This document shows, one piece after another, positions 1-9,497 of a DNA stretch of 57,150 bases. This DNA is from Nostoc spongiaeforme FACHB-130. GTDB taxonomy: Bacteria; Cyanobacteriota; Cyanobacteriia; Cyanobacteriales; Nostocaceae. Made by a program: the position numbers and the translations under genes. Location of the stretch: contig NZ_JACJTB010000045.1 of assembly GCF_014698475.1 (NCBI RefSeq), positions 1 to 57,150 of the forward strand. The letters run 5' to 3'. A model generated the notes under the pieces. That model had not been told where the DNA came from, did not search any database, and saw only the letters and a list, made by a program, of their open reading frames with translations. How positions within the stretch are numbered: the stretch's first letter is position 1; every line of letters begins with the position of its first letter.

Positions 1-95
1 AACATTTTCTCATCTTAAGTGGATGTTTGAGTGGTTCATTAAAAACACTCTCTTTGATTTTCCGTCTCTCCAGATGTACGGATCATTTTCAAAAA

Positions 96-389
96 TCAAA
101 TACTAGTCCTATATGCCAATATTTCAACATCAATATATGTACCATCATAACAACGATGTTGACATTGAAAATTAAACACTAGTTTATTTTGATTCTTCCT
201 AAAAATGTCTAATAAAATAGGTTGATATTCTGCATGATATAAATCAGTAACTTGCATTTGCAGAAATTGTTTTTTTGAATAACCATATTTACTAATTGCT
301 GCTGCATTAACATTTAAAAATTGCCAGCTTTGGCTATCGTAGATCCAAATGGGAGAAGGATTATTAATAAATATGAAATCATCATCCAT
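96..389 (-). CDS. Short PAS-domain protein, probably a truncated remnant
   Basis: The 97-residue product reads as one PAS fold from about residue 8 (NNPSPIWIYD, then FLNVNAAAISKYGYSKKQF, then CYDGTYIDVEIL). PAS domains sense small ligands, redox state or light and normally sit in larger kinases or cyclases. Here the ORF stops just before the last strand of the PAS sheet, and no output domain follows before the window edge. No other minus-strand frame in bases 1-95 continues the domain convincingly. The ATG at 389 has no clear ribosome-binding site. I read it as the decayed start of a former sensor gene; a genuine stand-alone PAS protein is possible. Confidence 0.45.
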   Translation of the reverse strand: MDDDFIFINNPSPIWIYDSQSWQFLNVNAAAISKYGYSKKQFLQMQVTDLYHAEYQPILLDIFRKNQNKLVFNFQCQHRCYDGTYIDVEILAYRTSI

Positions 390-555
390 AATTATAAAGT
401 GATATTTGCAGCATTGGTTATTTTAACTACATGAATCATATTGAGTTTTGAGAAAAACTTTGGTTTCTGTCGGTTGGACATTTACTACTATATTTTATGT
501 CAAGTGATATCAATTCCGACTAAACACTTGTTATGACTTGTCGTAAGGTAGTAAG

Positions 556-590
556 CGCGGAGTGCAGCCGATCGCGTCGTTGCACTCGCG
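556..590. repeat. Intergenic hairpin downstream of the SagB-type gene
   Basis: GAGTGCA (560-566) pairs with TGCACTC (581-587). The stem extends outward through CGCG with one bulged G, and the loop contains a CGATCGCG core. It lies just past the 3' end of the minus-strand nitroreductase gene and could act as a transcript end or be one of the dispersed palindromes. No T-run follows, so it is not a standard terminator. The rest of the 390-616 gap shows nothing recognisable. Confidence 0.4.
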
Positions 591-616
591 GCGGAAATAT
601 CGTCAGTCCTGTTGTT

Positions 617-2149
617 TTATCTTGGTCTTCCTAACGTAGTAATGTAGAGAACAGCTTCATCTGTAGGAATACCCAGAACTTCATTTACTTGGTCATCAAA
701 AAAACCACCAATACCACTCACGCCCAAATTGAGATGCACGGCGGCTAAATTTAAGCGTTGACCCAAATGCCCTGCATCCATGTGTAAATAACGATAAACG
801 CGATCGCCATACTGAGCAATAGCGGCTTTCAGGTCTGCGGTATGAAAGACAACAGCCGCCGCATCTCTGCCTAAATCTTGACCCAAACACAGATAATGTA
901 ATTCTCGCCGGAAGTTTTTAAACCGAATCTGGCGCAGTTCTTGGGCTTTGGGCGCGTAATAATAACAGCCAGATTCCAAGCCTTTGACTCCACTCACGGC
1001 AATAAATGTTTCAATTAAGTTGAGGTCAAAGTAGTCGGGATTCCGGTCAAGATGTTGGTCGATGTAATTTTGGGGCTGGTAGGTAAAATCCAACAAAGCT
1101 TTGAGTTCATCAAAGGTTAAATCATCACCACTGTAAGCACGGGTAGAACGGCGCTTATGGATAGTCGCTTCCAAGCTGGAGAGATTTATCCCCCAGTCAA
1201 TTGGTGTGGTAGCGGTGGGAATTTTCAGACAGAAAGGGAAATTATATTTGTCTTCCAAAGACCTTTCTTGCTTCACTGCTGGTAAATTCAACTTACCAGT
1301 GATACCTGATTGAATTTGGGTGTGACGATGGAAATATTTCAGCAACTCACCGTCAGGGATGGGGGGATATTTAGTTTCTGTGGCGGAAGGTAAAGCTGTG
1401 CATCCGGTAGACAAATTTTGCTGAATATCTAATAAGTCTGCCATTGCCAAAACTGCGATCGCACCTTCTTGCTGCGGATCAATATACAACAAATCGTTAA
1501 CCGCATCATCAACAAAACCGCCAATCAAGTGGGGACGGTAATCAGTAATCGCACTTGCTAACTCAATATTCCCCAATAAATGCCCTGTATCCAGAAAAAT
1601 TCGCCGATAAGCCCGGTCTTCATACCGCCAAGCCGAACGATAAAAAACCGCAGTCACCACAATTGCCAATTGCGTACCTTCTAACGCCGGATGCCAAAAA
1701 CAAGCATCTTGCAAAGCCCGCCACACATCACTTTCCCAATACAACATCAATGAATGAGTGCGACACTGATAGTTATACAGTCCGGCGGGGAGCATGGGTG
1801 TACCGCGAGAAACGACATACACCTCTGCGGGATATAACCCACCAGCACTAGGCGCAGAACGCAAATAAACTGCGCTACCCATAGAAGGCATTCTGGCAGT
1901 TAATCCGTAACTCCGAAACAGTAAACGAGACAGTCTTTGCCACCACCCTGCATCTGCTTGACCAGCCAAGGGTTCTAAGGATTCTTGCAGGTAAGGTTTC
2001 AGATCAAAAGTCGAGCCAATTTTATACTCTTTAAAAGGTACTGGCTGTTTAGCCCAGTCTAGCCTCTGATTTTTCGCGGCTAGGGTTTGAGGGTCATATT
2101 TAGTACGTTCGTGGTAGTGCTGTGCAATAGATTGGTGGATTTCTGGCAT
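617..2149 (-). CDS. SagB/ThcOx-type dehydrogenase with two nitroreductase-like halves
   Basis: This 510-residue protein has two tandem flavin nitroreductase-like halves. The first (about residues 60-250) carries SAPSAGGLYPAEVYVVSRG and DTGHLLGNIELAS. The second (about 325-510) carries HKRRSTRAYSGDDLTFDEL, DAGHLGQRLNLAAVHL and GIGGFFDDQVNEVLG. SagB-family enzymes are FMN-dependent oxidases; several oxidise azolines to azoles in peptide natural products, and many others have no known substrate. No YcaO cyclodehydratase, precursor peptide or transporter lies nearby, so a thiazole/oxazole pathway is not supported here. The start is an ATG at 2149 without a visible Shine-Dalgarno sequence. Family assignment is firm; substrate unknown. 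Confidence 0.9.
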   Translation of the reverse strand: MPEIHQSIAQHYHERTKYDPQTLAAKNQRLDWAKQPVPFKEYKIGSTFDLKPYLQESLEPLAGQADAGWWQRLSRLLFRSYGLTARMPSMGSAVYLRSAPSAGGLYPAEVYVVSRGTPMLPAGLYNYQCRTHSLMLYWESDVWRALQDACFWHPALEGTQLAIVVTAVFYRSAWRYEDRAYRRIFLDTGHLLGNIELASAITDYRPHLIGGFVDDAVNDLLYIDPQQEGAIAVLAMADLLDIQQNLSTGCTALPSATETKYPPIPDGELLKYFHRHTQIQSGITGKLNLPAVKQERSLEDKYNFPFCLKIPTATTPIDWGINLSSLEATIHKRRSTRAYSGDDLTFDELKALLDFTYQPQNYIDQHLDRNPDYFDLNLIETFIAVSGVKGLESGCYYYAPKAQELRQIRFKNFRRELHYLCLGQDLGRDAAAVVFHTADLKAAIAQYGDRVYRYLHMDAGHLGQRLNLAAVHLNLGVSGIGGFFDDQVNEVLGIPTDEAVLYITTLGRPR

Positions 2150-2248
2150 AGTACTTTCAATACCCTAGGGCTTGCTTTTTTGATCTTGGCATTCATCTGG
2201 CTCATTATTTCGTGTTACGCGGTACAATCCCATGAAAGAGTCAGGTTC

Positions 2249-3136
2249 TTAATTTCTAGTTTCTCCTGGTGTATGAGTGCGTCGCCAACGGAGAAAACCG
2301 TAGACACCCGCAACTAAAATCAATAAATAAGGGGTGTAGACTATTAACCATATACCTAACTTTAATAGCCCAACAGTCAAGCTGCCTAGAGATTGAGTCG
2401 AATTGTTCCAAGTTTCTTGAATTTGTGAACCTAGCGCACGTTGGGGACTGTTACTAGATACGGCTGCTTCTAGATTTAAGGTAATGGTGGAGTAGGCGAC
2501 TTGATTTTGCAAGCTTTTGAGTTGAGCGTCAATTTGCTCAATAGATTCTCGGACTTGACTGAGTTGTTGAGCAACACTCAACACATCGCGCACAGAACCA
2601 GCCCTGTCCATAATTTTTTGTAAATTTACTTCGGTTTTGCGGAGATTAGTTAATCTAGCTTGGATATCCACCAAGCGATCGCCTACATCCTCGGCTGTAA
2701 TATTACGACTTTCAATTGTACCTAATTTAGCTAACTCTTCTAAGGTCGGTTCCAATAAGTTTTGCGGCACTCGCAACTGTATAGATGCAGTGTGACGGAA
2801 ATTTTGTTTTGTGGGTTGCATTTCATTTAACCCAATCAAATCACCTTGCTGTTTTGCAATAATCTGTGAAACAGCATTAATGCTGTTTTCGACAGAGTTC
2901 ACCACAATTGTCATTGTGGCTTTTTTGATTAATTGGGGACGCGCCCTGGTAGCTGGTGCTGCTTCTGCTTGGGCGACGAGATTATTAGCCGTTGGTGCAG
3001 CTTGGTCTTGGCTGGCAATTGGCGGTAATGATTTAGTCGAGAAATTTTGGGCAGCACAGCTAGTAAAAACAACCCCTCCTAGTAAAGCACCCACAAGTAA
3101 GGTTGATTTGCGTGGTAATGGTAAATCAAAAGTCAT
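2249..3136 (-). CDS. DUF4349 putative lipoprotein
   Basis: The 295-residue protein starts with a signal sequence (RKSTLLVGALLGGVVFTSC) whose FTSC looks like a lipobox, so Cys27 would be lipidated and the protein tethered to the periplasmic face of the membrane. The body (about residues 68-270) matches the DUF4349 pattern: a ferredoxin-like part, a coiled coil (LTNLRKTEVNLQKIMDRAG, then ESIEQIDAQLKSLQNQVAY), then the strand STITLNLEA. A C-terminal membrane helix (LLKLGIWLIVYTPYLLILVAG) and an RRRT stop-transfer follow. Function is unknown; related proteins are envelope proteins of Gram-negative and Gram-positive bacteria. It lies about 100 bases upstream of the nitroreductase gene on the same strand, so co-transcription is possible. 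Confidence 0.8.
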   Translation of the reverse strand: MTFDLPLPRKSTLLVGALLGGVVFTSCAAQNFSTKSLPPIASQDQAAPTANNLVAQAEAAPATRARPQLIKKATMTIVVNSVENSINAVSQIIAKQQGDLIGLNEMQPTKQNFRHTASIQLRVPQNLLEPTLEELAKLGTIESRNITAEDVGDRLVDIQARLTNLRKTEVNLQKIMDRAGSVRDVLSVAQQLSQVRESIEQIDAQLKSLQNQVAYSTITLNLEAAVSSNSPQRALGSQIQETWNNSTQSLGSLTVGLLKLGIWLIVYTPYLLILVAGVYGFLRWRRTHTPGETRN

Positions 3137-3320
3137 AATTCGACCTCGGAAGAATGAAATTAATTTCAGTATTACCGAGGAAAGTTTGATTATTGGATTT
3201 GTTGCAATTTATGTAACCAGTATTTTGCTGCATCTGTCTATGTGAGACAAATCACAGGAGCTACCCGACAAGTAAAATACACTCAAAAATATGGTGTAAA
3301 AAAATACCTGTTTTTAAAAG

Positions 3321-3758
3321 ATGAATTTTGTAGAGTTACTTTTAGTTCTAGCGACAGTGCTGAATGTCGGGAATAGCAATATAATCACCGTCAAAAATGA
3401 TACAGGGCAAATTCAGACAGTAAAACTTGCTTGTATTAATTTACCCGCAACAAAAAAACCAGATAATCTAGCAGCAACCGAGAAACTCAACCAATTATTA
3501 CCAGCAGGTAGTCCTGTAGTGATTAGAAGAGTTACAGAAGATGAAGGCGATCGCATTACAGGCGAAATCTTCGTAGATAATCAATCAGTCAATCTCCGCT
3601 TAGTTGCCGAAGGTAACGCAATTATTGACCAAGATACTATCTACTACTGCTCAGAAACTAAAACTCAATATTTAATTGCCCAAGCCAATGCTCAAAATAA
3701 ACGACTAGGAATGTGGCAGCAAATTCATTCAGACACAACTAAAAAAATACCAAGATAA
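3321..3758 (+). CDS. Thermonuclease-like (SNase-fold) secreted protein
   Basis: The 145-residue product has an N-terminal hydrophobic segment (FVELLLVLATVLNVGN). Its OB-fold pattern is that of staphylococcal-nuclease-like proteins: VKLACINLPAT, a leucine helix (AATEKLNQLLPAG), a strand pair ending GEIFVDNQSVNLRLVAEGNA, and a final AQANAQNKRLGMWQ. In active SNases the last region includes the catalytic Arg and Glu. Here RLGMWQ is retained, but the first catalytic segment (usually RL-GIDAPE) is degenerate, so nuclease activity is uncertain. The start is ATG 3321. It diverges from the DUF4349 gene, with 184 bases between them. Confidence 0.75.
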   Translation: MNFVELLLVLATVLNVGNSNIITVKNDTGQIQTVKLACINLPATKKPDNLAATEKLNQLLPAGSPVVIRRVTEDEGDRITGEIFVDNQSVNLRLVAEGNAIIDQDTIYYCSETKTQYLIAQANAQNKRLGMWQQIHSDTTKKIPR

Positions 3759-4007
3759 TTATTGATTGGGAAGAATTCAGGAGTCAGCATCTGAAATTAC
3801 ATAGAAATTTTCATGCTTCGGAGCTTAGAGACTTGCAAAAAATAAATTATCCAATTTTCAAGAGAGGGTATTTTTCTTTTTCTCCCTGCTCCCCGCTCCC
3901 TGCCCCCTGCCTACACAGTGATAGTATATCTTGTCTAATTGGAAGTCCCTTATCTGTGGTTACACAATTTACGGTAAGATCAAAAACCTGCCTATAAATA
4001 ATTGTGA

Positions 4008-5027
<1,020 letters not shown>

Positions 5028-5061
5028 CTTCGTTTCATTCACACATAAAACGGGTCATAGT

Positions 5062-5086
5062 AGAGACGCAGTTTAATTGCGTCTCT
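5062..5086. repeat. Palindromic AGAGACG hairpin after ilvC
   Basis: AGAGACGCA (5062-5070) and TGCGTCTCT (5078-5086) form a perfect 9-bp stem around a 7-base loop. No T-run follows. A sibling with the same AGAGACG/CGTCTCT arms sits after gdhA at 56399-56423, so this is a dispersed palindrome that may also stabilise or end transcripts. Confidence 0.7.
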
Positions 5087-5144
5087 GCATAAACATAGTA
5101 TTTAAGACAAACGACACCAAAAGACTTTCTAGAATACTCTCATA

Positions 5145-5185
5145 TCTCCCTTGTCCCCCTTGTCTACCTTGTCCCCTCGTCCCCT
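5145..5185. repeat. Heptameric CTTGTCC-type tandem repeat
   Basis: Successive variants of a 7-base unit (CTTGTCC, CTTGTCT, CTTGTCC, CTCGTCC) run in tandem. This is the short tandemly repeated repetitive sequence class typical of filamentous cyanobacteria. The reverse-complement form (GACAAGG) appears near 37711-37742. Confidence 0.65.
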
Positions 5186-5202
5186 AACACCCCAAGTCAA
5201 CC

Positions 5203-5409
5203 TTAATCTTCCAACAAACTCATCAACGCTTGAATTTCTGGGTCTTCTGCCTCAGATAGCTGACGGCGTAATTCTAAGATTTGATGATTTAATGCTTGCG
5301 ACGTATAAAGCAGATTTGATGCTTGGGCAATTTTCAATTGACTTTCCTTAATTTTGATTTTTCTCAGCAGTTCATCCACCGCATAGACATCATAATCTTG
5401 AGAAATCAT
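5203..5409 (-). CDS. Small coiled-coil hypothetical protein
   Basis: The 68-residue acidic/basic product has no recognised domain. Residues 10-55 read as a continuous helix with heptad spacing (VDELLRKIKIKESQLKIAQ, then ALNHQILELRRQLSEAED), which suggests a small dimerising coiled coil. It ends in EIQALMSLLED. It starts with ATG 5409 and has a normal composition for the region. It points toward ilvC and has no partner gene next to it. That it is a real gene rests on composition and clean structure only. Confidence 0.55.
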   Translation of the reverse strand: MISQDYDVYAVDELLRKIKIKESQLKIAQASNLLYTSQALNHQILELRRQLSEAEDPEIQALMSLLED

Positions 5410-6010
5410 AGCCTTAGATTTATGAAAAATTTTCAGTAGTTTAAATTAAACTTGGCGTTTGTATTATTGATTAATCCGTATTGCTTGAGATTATACATGG
5501 TTGAGATGCAGATTGCTCATACGGTTGATTACATTTGATTAAGCTTGTTACTTCGCTTTTACGTATATATTTTTACACCAACTTTATACAAACTTCACTC
5601 GCAGAAATAGATTAACCAAGACTGTGAATTTCCTTGGTATTGCTGTGATTTACAGTCATTATCAAGATTAGGTGTGTGATTTACTTAAGTACATTCCTAG
5701 GAGTATTTGTAAAAAATACATGAATTTACGGAAACAGGGTTGATTTTTCTCTCAGCCACTATTTATATTTACTATAGACGGTTAATCATCAAACTAAACT
5801 TCTTCAAGCTTAAAGCCTACTTAACTGTGTAAAGTTTATACAAACAAGTCATCTAAATTCCAGATTGAACTAGGAATTAGTAAATATGCAGAGATGCTAT
5901 TTTTGGTGTCTCTACAATAATTTATGTATTCCTAATATTGTTGAAATCGCTCAAGATTCAACTAAATTTTTATTGCCTAGATTCCTGATTACAAATCATA
6001 GGTTGATACT
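5410..6010. other. 600-base AT-rich intergenic region
   Basis: Between two divergent hypothetical genes. I see no ORF, RNA gene or clear terminator. A GTA-N7-TAC sequence near 5828-5840 resembles an NtcA site but has the wrong spacing (7, not 8). Both flanking promoters presumably lie here. Confidence 0.5.
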
Positions 6011-6739
6011 ATGCAAGATGTTTTAGAATATATTAAACACCAAGAAAAAAAATTTTCTCAATTACCCTTTTTTCAATTTTTAACCAATTGCAAAATAGAC
6101 CCAGAACAGCGATTAGTGTGGTTCCCTTGTTTGGCTCATTTTGCAATGAGTTTCAAAGATTTAAATCATGATATTCTCCAAGATGAGTTGAGTGATCATC
6201 CACTTCAAAAAATTATTAACCAGCAGTCCCTAGAAGATGGTAGCCATTGGAAATGGTATCTCAGAGATTTAGATACGCTGGGAATTGATCAGGTAATGCG
6301 CTTCAGTGACTTTCTCAAATTTATTTGGAGTGAAAAAACAATCAAAACTCGTCGTCTGTCTAATAATTTAGTAGCAATGTGTCGTTATGAAACTGACATC
6401 TTGCTAAAAATAGTCATTATCGCCGCAATTGAAGCTACAGGAAGTACCGCCCAACGTGCAATGGCGCAGGTTGGTGACGAATTACAGGCTGTAAAAAATA
6501 AAAGGTGTTTTTATATTAGTCAGCACCATGTAAATGTAGAAAATTCACATTTTCAATTTGCCAATGAAAATTATTTGCTCAATATTGAATTAAGTGCAGA
6601 ACAGAAGGCTAAAGCCTTAGTTTTAGTTGATTATGTTTTTGATAGCTTTACAGAATGTATGGATGGGCTAATGCAATTTGCCAATCAACATAAATTTAAA
6701 GAATTAGTAGCTAAACCTAAATATGTCTTACCTAGATAA
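6011..6739 (+). CDS. Hypothetical protein, possible heme-oxygenase-like diiron oxidase
   Basis: I do not recognise a named family. The 242-residue protein is predicted almost wholly helical. It carries acidic/His pairs placed as in heme-oxygenase-like diiron oxidases: E75 and H79 (LEDGSHWKWYLRD), E127 (CRYETDI), E141 (AAIEATGSTAQRA), then H172/H173, E177 and H180 (YISQHHVNVENSHF). That last H-x3-E-x2-H stretch looks like the metal-binding helix of the fold. Members of the fold oxidise fatty acids, amino acids or cofactors in small-molecule pathways, but no such pathway lies adjacent. It starts at ATG 6011, alone on its strand. The fold call is inference. Confidence 0.6.
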   Translation: MQDVLEYIKHQEKKFSQLPFFQFLTNCKIDPEQRLVWFPCLAHFAMSFKDLNHDILQDELSDHPLQKIINQQSLEDGSHWKWYLRDLDTLGIDQVMRFSDFLKFIWSEKTIKTRRLSNNLVAMCRYETDILLKIVIIAAIEATGSTAQRAMAQVGDELQAVKNKRCFYISQHHVNVENSHFQFANENYLLNIELSAEQKAKALVLVDYVFDSFTECMDGLMQFANQHKFKELVAKPKYVLPR

Positions 6740-6746
6740 GTACAAC

Positions 6747-6779
6747 TTTATCTGCGTTTATCTGCGGTTAATTATTTTG
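6747..6779. repeat. ATCTGCG dispersed repeat copy
   Basis: The unit TATCTGCGTTTATCTGCGG followed by TTAATTATT recurs at 36450-36490 and, partially, near 39990-40016. In the 36.4-kb copy it lies between 12-bp inverted repeats, so this may be a decayed copy of the same small element. Confidence 0.55.
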
Positions 6780-6852
6780 ATTAGCACCTCACTAGATTCA
6801 TCAAGTTGCTCAATTTTGGTTTTGGAATGGTGAATTATCTATTCGGAAATTT

Positions 6853-8496
6853 TTATTTTGATTTTTTATTTGTGCCATTTTTTAAAGCCTGTGATAATTG
6901 TTCTGTACTCAGGTTACTTAACAAAGTGATATTGAGAGGAGCTTGATTAATATATTGAGCATAAGATGATTGCAAATAAGGGCGATATTCTGCATTATTT
7001 AAGAGCTTGGTTTCCATGAAAGCGACACTTAAGGCTTTTAAATATGAATAAACAGGGGCTGGATCTGGCCCTAATAACCCGGTTGGTACAGGTAAAACAT
7101 TATTTTCTGGAGCAGATTCTTGTAGTGCGGAAAAATGCGTAGCATTTTCGATTAACACTAGATATTTGTTAGGTTCAGTTAGCCAAGTAAAGGGACGAAT
7201 TTGTTCGGGAATGGCGGGGGCAAAAATATCTTGGCTACCCGTGACAATCATTGCGGGAACTTTGATTTGATTGATCCCATTTTCGCCTAAAACCGAACTG
7301 TTAATTGGATTAATCGCCATCACGGCTTTAATTCGCGGATCTTGTAGTGCATAATCTGTTGGTGATAATTCCGCAGCTTGACATTGCAGTAATAAAGATA
7401 AATTCAAGGATCTATTGGGATAACAATCTCGACGCAATTGAGCAAAGTTCAGTTCGGCTCCGGCTAAAGTCAATACTGTATAACCACCAAAAGAATGTCC
7501 AATGGCTCCAACTTCCTGAAAGTTGAGTTTTCCTCGCAGCTGAGGATTAGAGGTATCTAAACGTTGGAGTTCATCAAGGACAAATTTGACATCTAAGGGA
7601 CGGTCAATAAATTCTCGCGGTTGTGGTGGCCCTGCTAAACCAGCAAAGTATTTTTGAAAGCGTTGGGCGTTACTACCAGGGTGTTCTAATACGGCGACGG
7701 CGAAACCATAGGAAACTAAATGTTCTGCTAGATAAGCTAAAGCATAGCGGTCTGAAGCTAAACCGTGAGAAATCACAATTAAGGGAAAAGGCTTTTGGGT
7801 TGTGACTTGTGGTATGTAAACATCTAGTGGTAGACGACGATCGCGTTTAGTGTCATTTAACTCAAAGTACAATTTTTGAAACTGCAATTTTCCAGGCTGG
7901 CGTAAATCTGGCTTTTGCGAAAAATCTATGTTTGCATTGCTAGATTCAGCGATCGCTTGTTGTTGCAAATATGCCACAACTGCATCTCTATCTTTGAGTA
8001 ATTCTGATAAATTGTTGACTATCTTAATTCCTTCGGAGAAATTTAATTTAATTGTGGGCGAAGGAAACTTACGTATGATATTAACAACAGTTAAACCTTC
8101 TTTAGAATCTGCCGCAGCTAAAATCAAAGCCGCCCGCACAGCATAAAAACCATTTTGGCGCGATTCTGTAAGTAATAATTCTCCTAAACGTTGTACTACT
8201 TGTTCTCCGATGGGGGAATAAGTAAACTGTGACACTAAAGTAGGTGTGGCACTAAATCGCTGTTGTAAAAGTTCTCTGAGTTGCGCCAGTTGTTCCGGTG
8301 TGGCACGCTGGGCATAAATGTCTAACTCTCCAGTAATTTTGCCTTCTTTGGCGAAGGTTTCTAGCGCATCTGTGGATAACGAAAATTCTCCAAATGGGGG
8401 ATAAAATAAGCTAATACGTTCGGCTCCCCAGCTAGGAGCAGCTGATAAAACAGTGGATAATAGCCCCAAACCCAAGTATTTCAGCAGTTTTTTCAT
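6853..8496 (-). CDS. Secreted alpha/beta hydrolase with N-terminal DUF1400 domain
   Basis: The 547-residue protein has a signal peptide (residues 1-24, ending APSWGAE). A DUF1400 domain follows (about 25-160; GEFSLSTDALETFAKEGKI). The hydrolase domain (about 205-500) resembles the platelet-activating-factor acetylhydrolase/dienelactone hydrolase group. Catalytic residues are visible: Ser335 in GHSFGG, an Asp in VTGSQDIFAP, and a His in IENATHFSAL. The oxyanion region is VISHGLASDR. This architecture is characteristic of cyanobacteria; the substrate is probably an ester or lipid in the periplasm but is not known. It is a single gene, starting at ATG 8496. Confidence 0.88.
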   Translation of the reverse strand: MKKLLKYLGLGLLSTVLSAAPSWGAERISLFYPPFGEFSLSTDALETFAKEGKITGELDIYAQRATPEQLAQLRELLQQRFSATPTLVSQFTYSPIGEQVVQRLGELLLTESRQNGFYAVRAALILAAADSKEGLTVVNIIRKFPSPTIKLNFSEGIKIVNNLSELLKDRDAVVAYLQQQAIAESSNANIDFSQKPDLRQPGKLQFQKLYFELNDTKRDRRLPLDVYIPQVTTQKPFPLIVISHGLASDRYALAYLAEHLVSYGFAVAVLEHPGSNAQRFQKYFAGLAGPPQPREFIDRPLDVKFVLDELQRLDTSNPQLRGKLNFQEVGAIGHSFGGYTVLTLAGAELNFAQLRRDCYPNRSLNLSLLLQCQAAELSPTDYALQDPRIKAVMAINPINSSVLGENGINQIKVPAMIVTGSQDIFAPAIPEQIRPFTWLTEPNKYLVLIENATHFSALQESAPENNVLPVPTGLLGPDPAPVYSYLKALSVAFMETKLLNNAEYRPYLQSSYAQYINQAPLNITLLSNLSTEQLSQALKNGTNKKSK

Positions 8497-8649
8497 AATT
8501 TATTGCTAAATGGAGAATTATCAAGGTTATAGAGGACGCGATCGTTAATATAAAAGGTTTTGCTAGACAAAAGTGAAATATCATCAGAAATAATACTTCG
8601 GTCGTATTTCTGTTAGAACTTATACCATTTTGGATTTTAGATTTTGCGA

Positions 8650-8688
8650 AAAGTTGCGTGGGCGGGTTTCCCGACTTGAGCAAACTTT
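8650..8688. repeat. AGTTGCGTG palindromic repeat, copy 1
   Basis: AAGTTGCGTG, a GC-rich centre (GGCGGGTTTCCCG) and GAGCAAACTT form an imperfect hairpin. It shares its arms with copies near 21988-22040 and 48331-48375. It lies in the roughly 450-base gap between the hydrolase and the small ORF at 8950; the rest of the gap is unremarkable apart from the next repeat. Confidence 0.6.
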
Positions 8689-8805
8689 TCAAGACGGATT
8701 TTGGATTGGGGAATTGCTTAAAGGTGAGCTTCAGCAATCCATGTGTCGCAATCATTTTTCAAATTGGTATTACGCAGTCAAAGAAAAAATCAGAGGTTTG
8801 GGTAA

Positions 8806-8898
8806 GAGTGAAGGGGTATTGGGGTTTCAGGACTTCGCCGTTCGATGATCAAATCCCTTACACCCAGTCTTAACAAACAATCTTTGCGCGTAAGTCCT
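8806..8898. repeat. GGACTT/CTTACACCC dispersed repeat, copy 1
   Basis: This stretch shares several blocks in the same order with 12018-12113: GTGAAGGGG, ACTTCGCCGT, CTTACACCCA-TCTTAACA, ACAA-CTTTG and GCGTAA. It ends in GCGTAAGTCCT, the reverse complement of the AGGACTTACGC that starts the second copy, so the full element has inverted ends. Confidence 0.55.
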
Positions 8899-8949
8899 GT
8901 TAGTGTCAGCAATAAGCGCGATAATAGATATAGAACTCAAGTTAACCTT

Positions 8950-9156
8950 ATGTCTACAGTTTCCTGCTCCAGTTGTGTCGTAATTCTCAACCAACAACAG
9001 GAACAAAATATTTCTCACCAACACCAGTGCCAAAATCAGCCAATCAACCACAGTCAGAATACTAGTAAAAATTCTACAGTGGTAAAAAATGGTCGAGTTG
9101 TTGTGATCTCTGAACAAGCAAAATCTCAGCAGACTAACGAATCTGAAAACGCATAA
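8950..9156 (+). CDS. Small Q/N/S-rich ORF of 68 residues with Cys pair
   Basis: The product starts MSTVSCSSCVVILNQQQ, continues with Gln/Asn/His-rich sequence and ends with a charged tail (VVISEQAKSQQTNESENA). No domain is recognised. Support for a real gene: a strong intrinsic terminator 60 bases downstream on the same strand, and AT-rich -10-like boxes (GATAAT at 8920-8925) before the ATG. Against it: no ribosome-binding site, and low-complexity composition. The reading frame extends upstream to 8845 into repeat sequence, so I chose ATG 8950. It could be a small peptide gene or the DNA of a small RNA. Confidence 0.4.
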   Translation: MSTVSCSSCVVILNQQQEQNISHQHQCQNQPINHSQNTSKNSTVVKNGRVVVISEQAKSQQTNESENA

Positions 9157-9216
9157 AACACAGGTTAGGAAACTTGATATTTTTTAGATTGCGACGTTAG
9201 TCTTTACTAAAACCAT

Positions 9217-9245
9217 AAAAATCTCAGTTTGATACTGGGATTTTT
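9217..9245 (+). terminator. Strong intrinsic terminator
   Basis: AAAAATC-T-CAGT (9217-9228) pairs with ACTG-G-GATTTTT (9234-9245) through one T-G wobble, giving a 12-bp stem with a 5-base loop; the stem's own 3' arm provides the T-run. It ends whatever is transcribed from the 8.95-kb ORF region. Confidence 0.75.
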
Positions 9246-9351
9246 GACTAATTCCTTAAATTTACCTTTACGAATTTGTTTTAAAATCACTCTGGGGCTT
9301 AAGCTATTACACGGAGACTTACATAATTTATATATCTTTTTGTGTTGGTGG

Positions 9352-9376
9352 TTAACTGCTTACTATTAACAGTTAA
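9352..9376. promoter_or_regulatory. Inverted repeat upstream of the PEP-CTERM gene
   Basis: TTAACTG (9352-9358) and CAGTTAA (9370-9376) are separated by 11 bases, about 120 bases before the start codon. The geometry suits a dimeric regulator's operator, but no regulator is known and chance in AT-rich DNA is possible. Confidence 0.25.
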
Positions 9377-9497
9377 TCATCAAATAACATCATGGGCAAT
9401 TATGTAATTTAAAGCGTAATAGCTGAAGAGAAATACTTTCTCAAACAGCCTAATTTTAGCTCAATCACTTGAATTCAACTACACCAGAGGCAGATAA

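Noticed and set aside
5828-5840. Possible NtcA site GTA-N7-TAC
   Set aside because: Spacing is 7 and not 8, and no nitrogen-related gene follows.
8432-8755. 107-codon minus-strand frame overlapping the start of the alpha/beta hydrolase gene
   Set aside because: Overlaps the signal peptide of a well-supported gene in another frame and covers repeat DNA.
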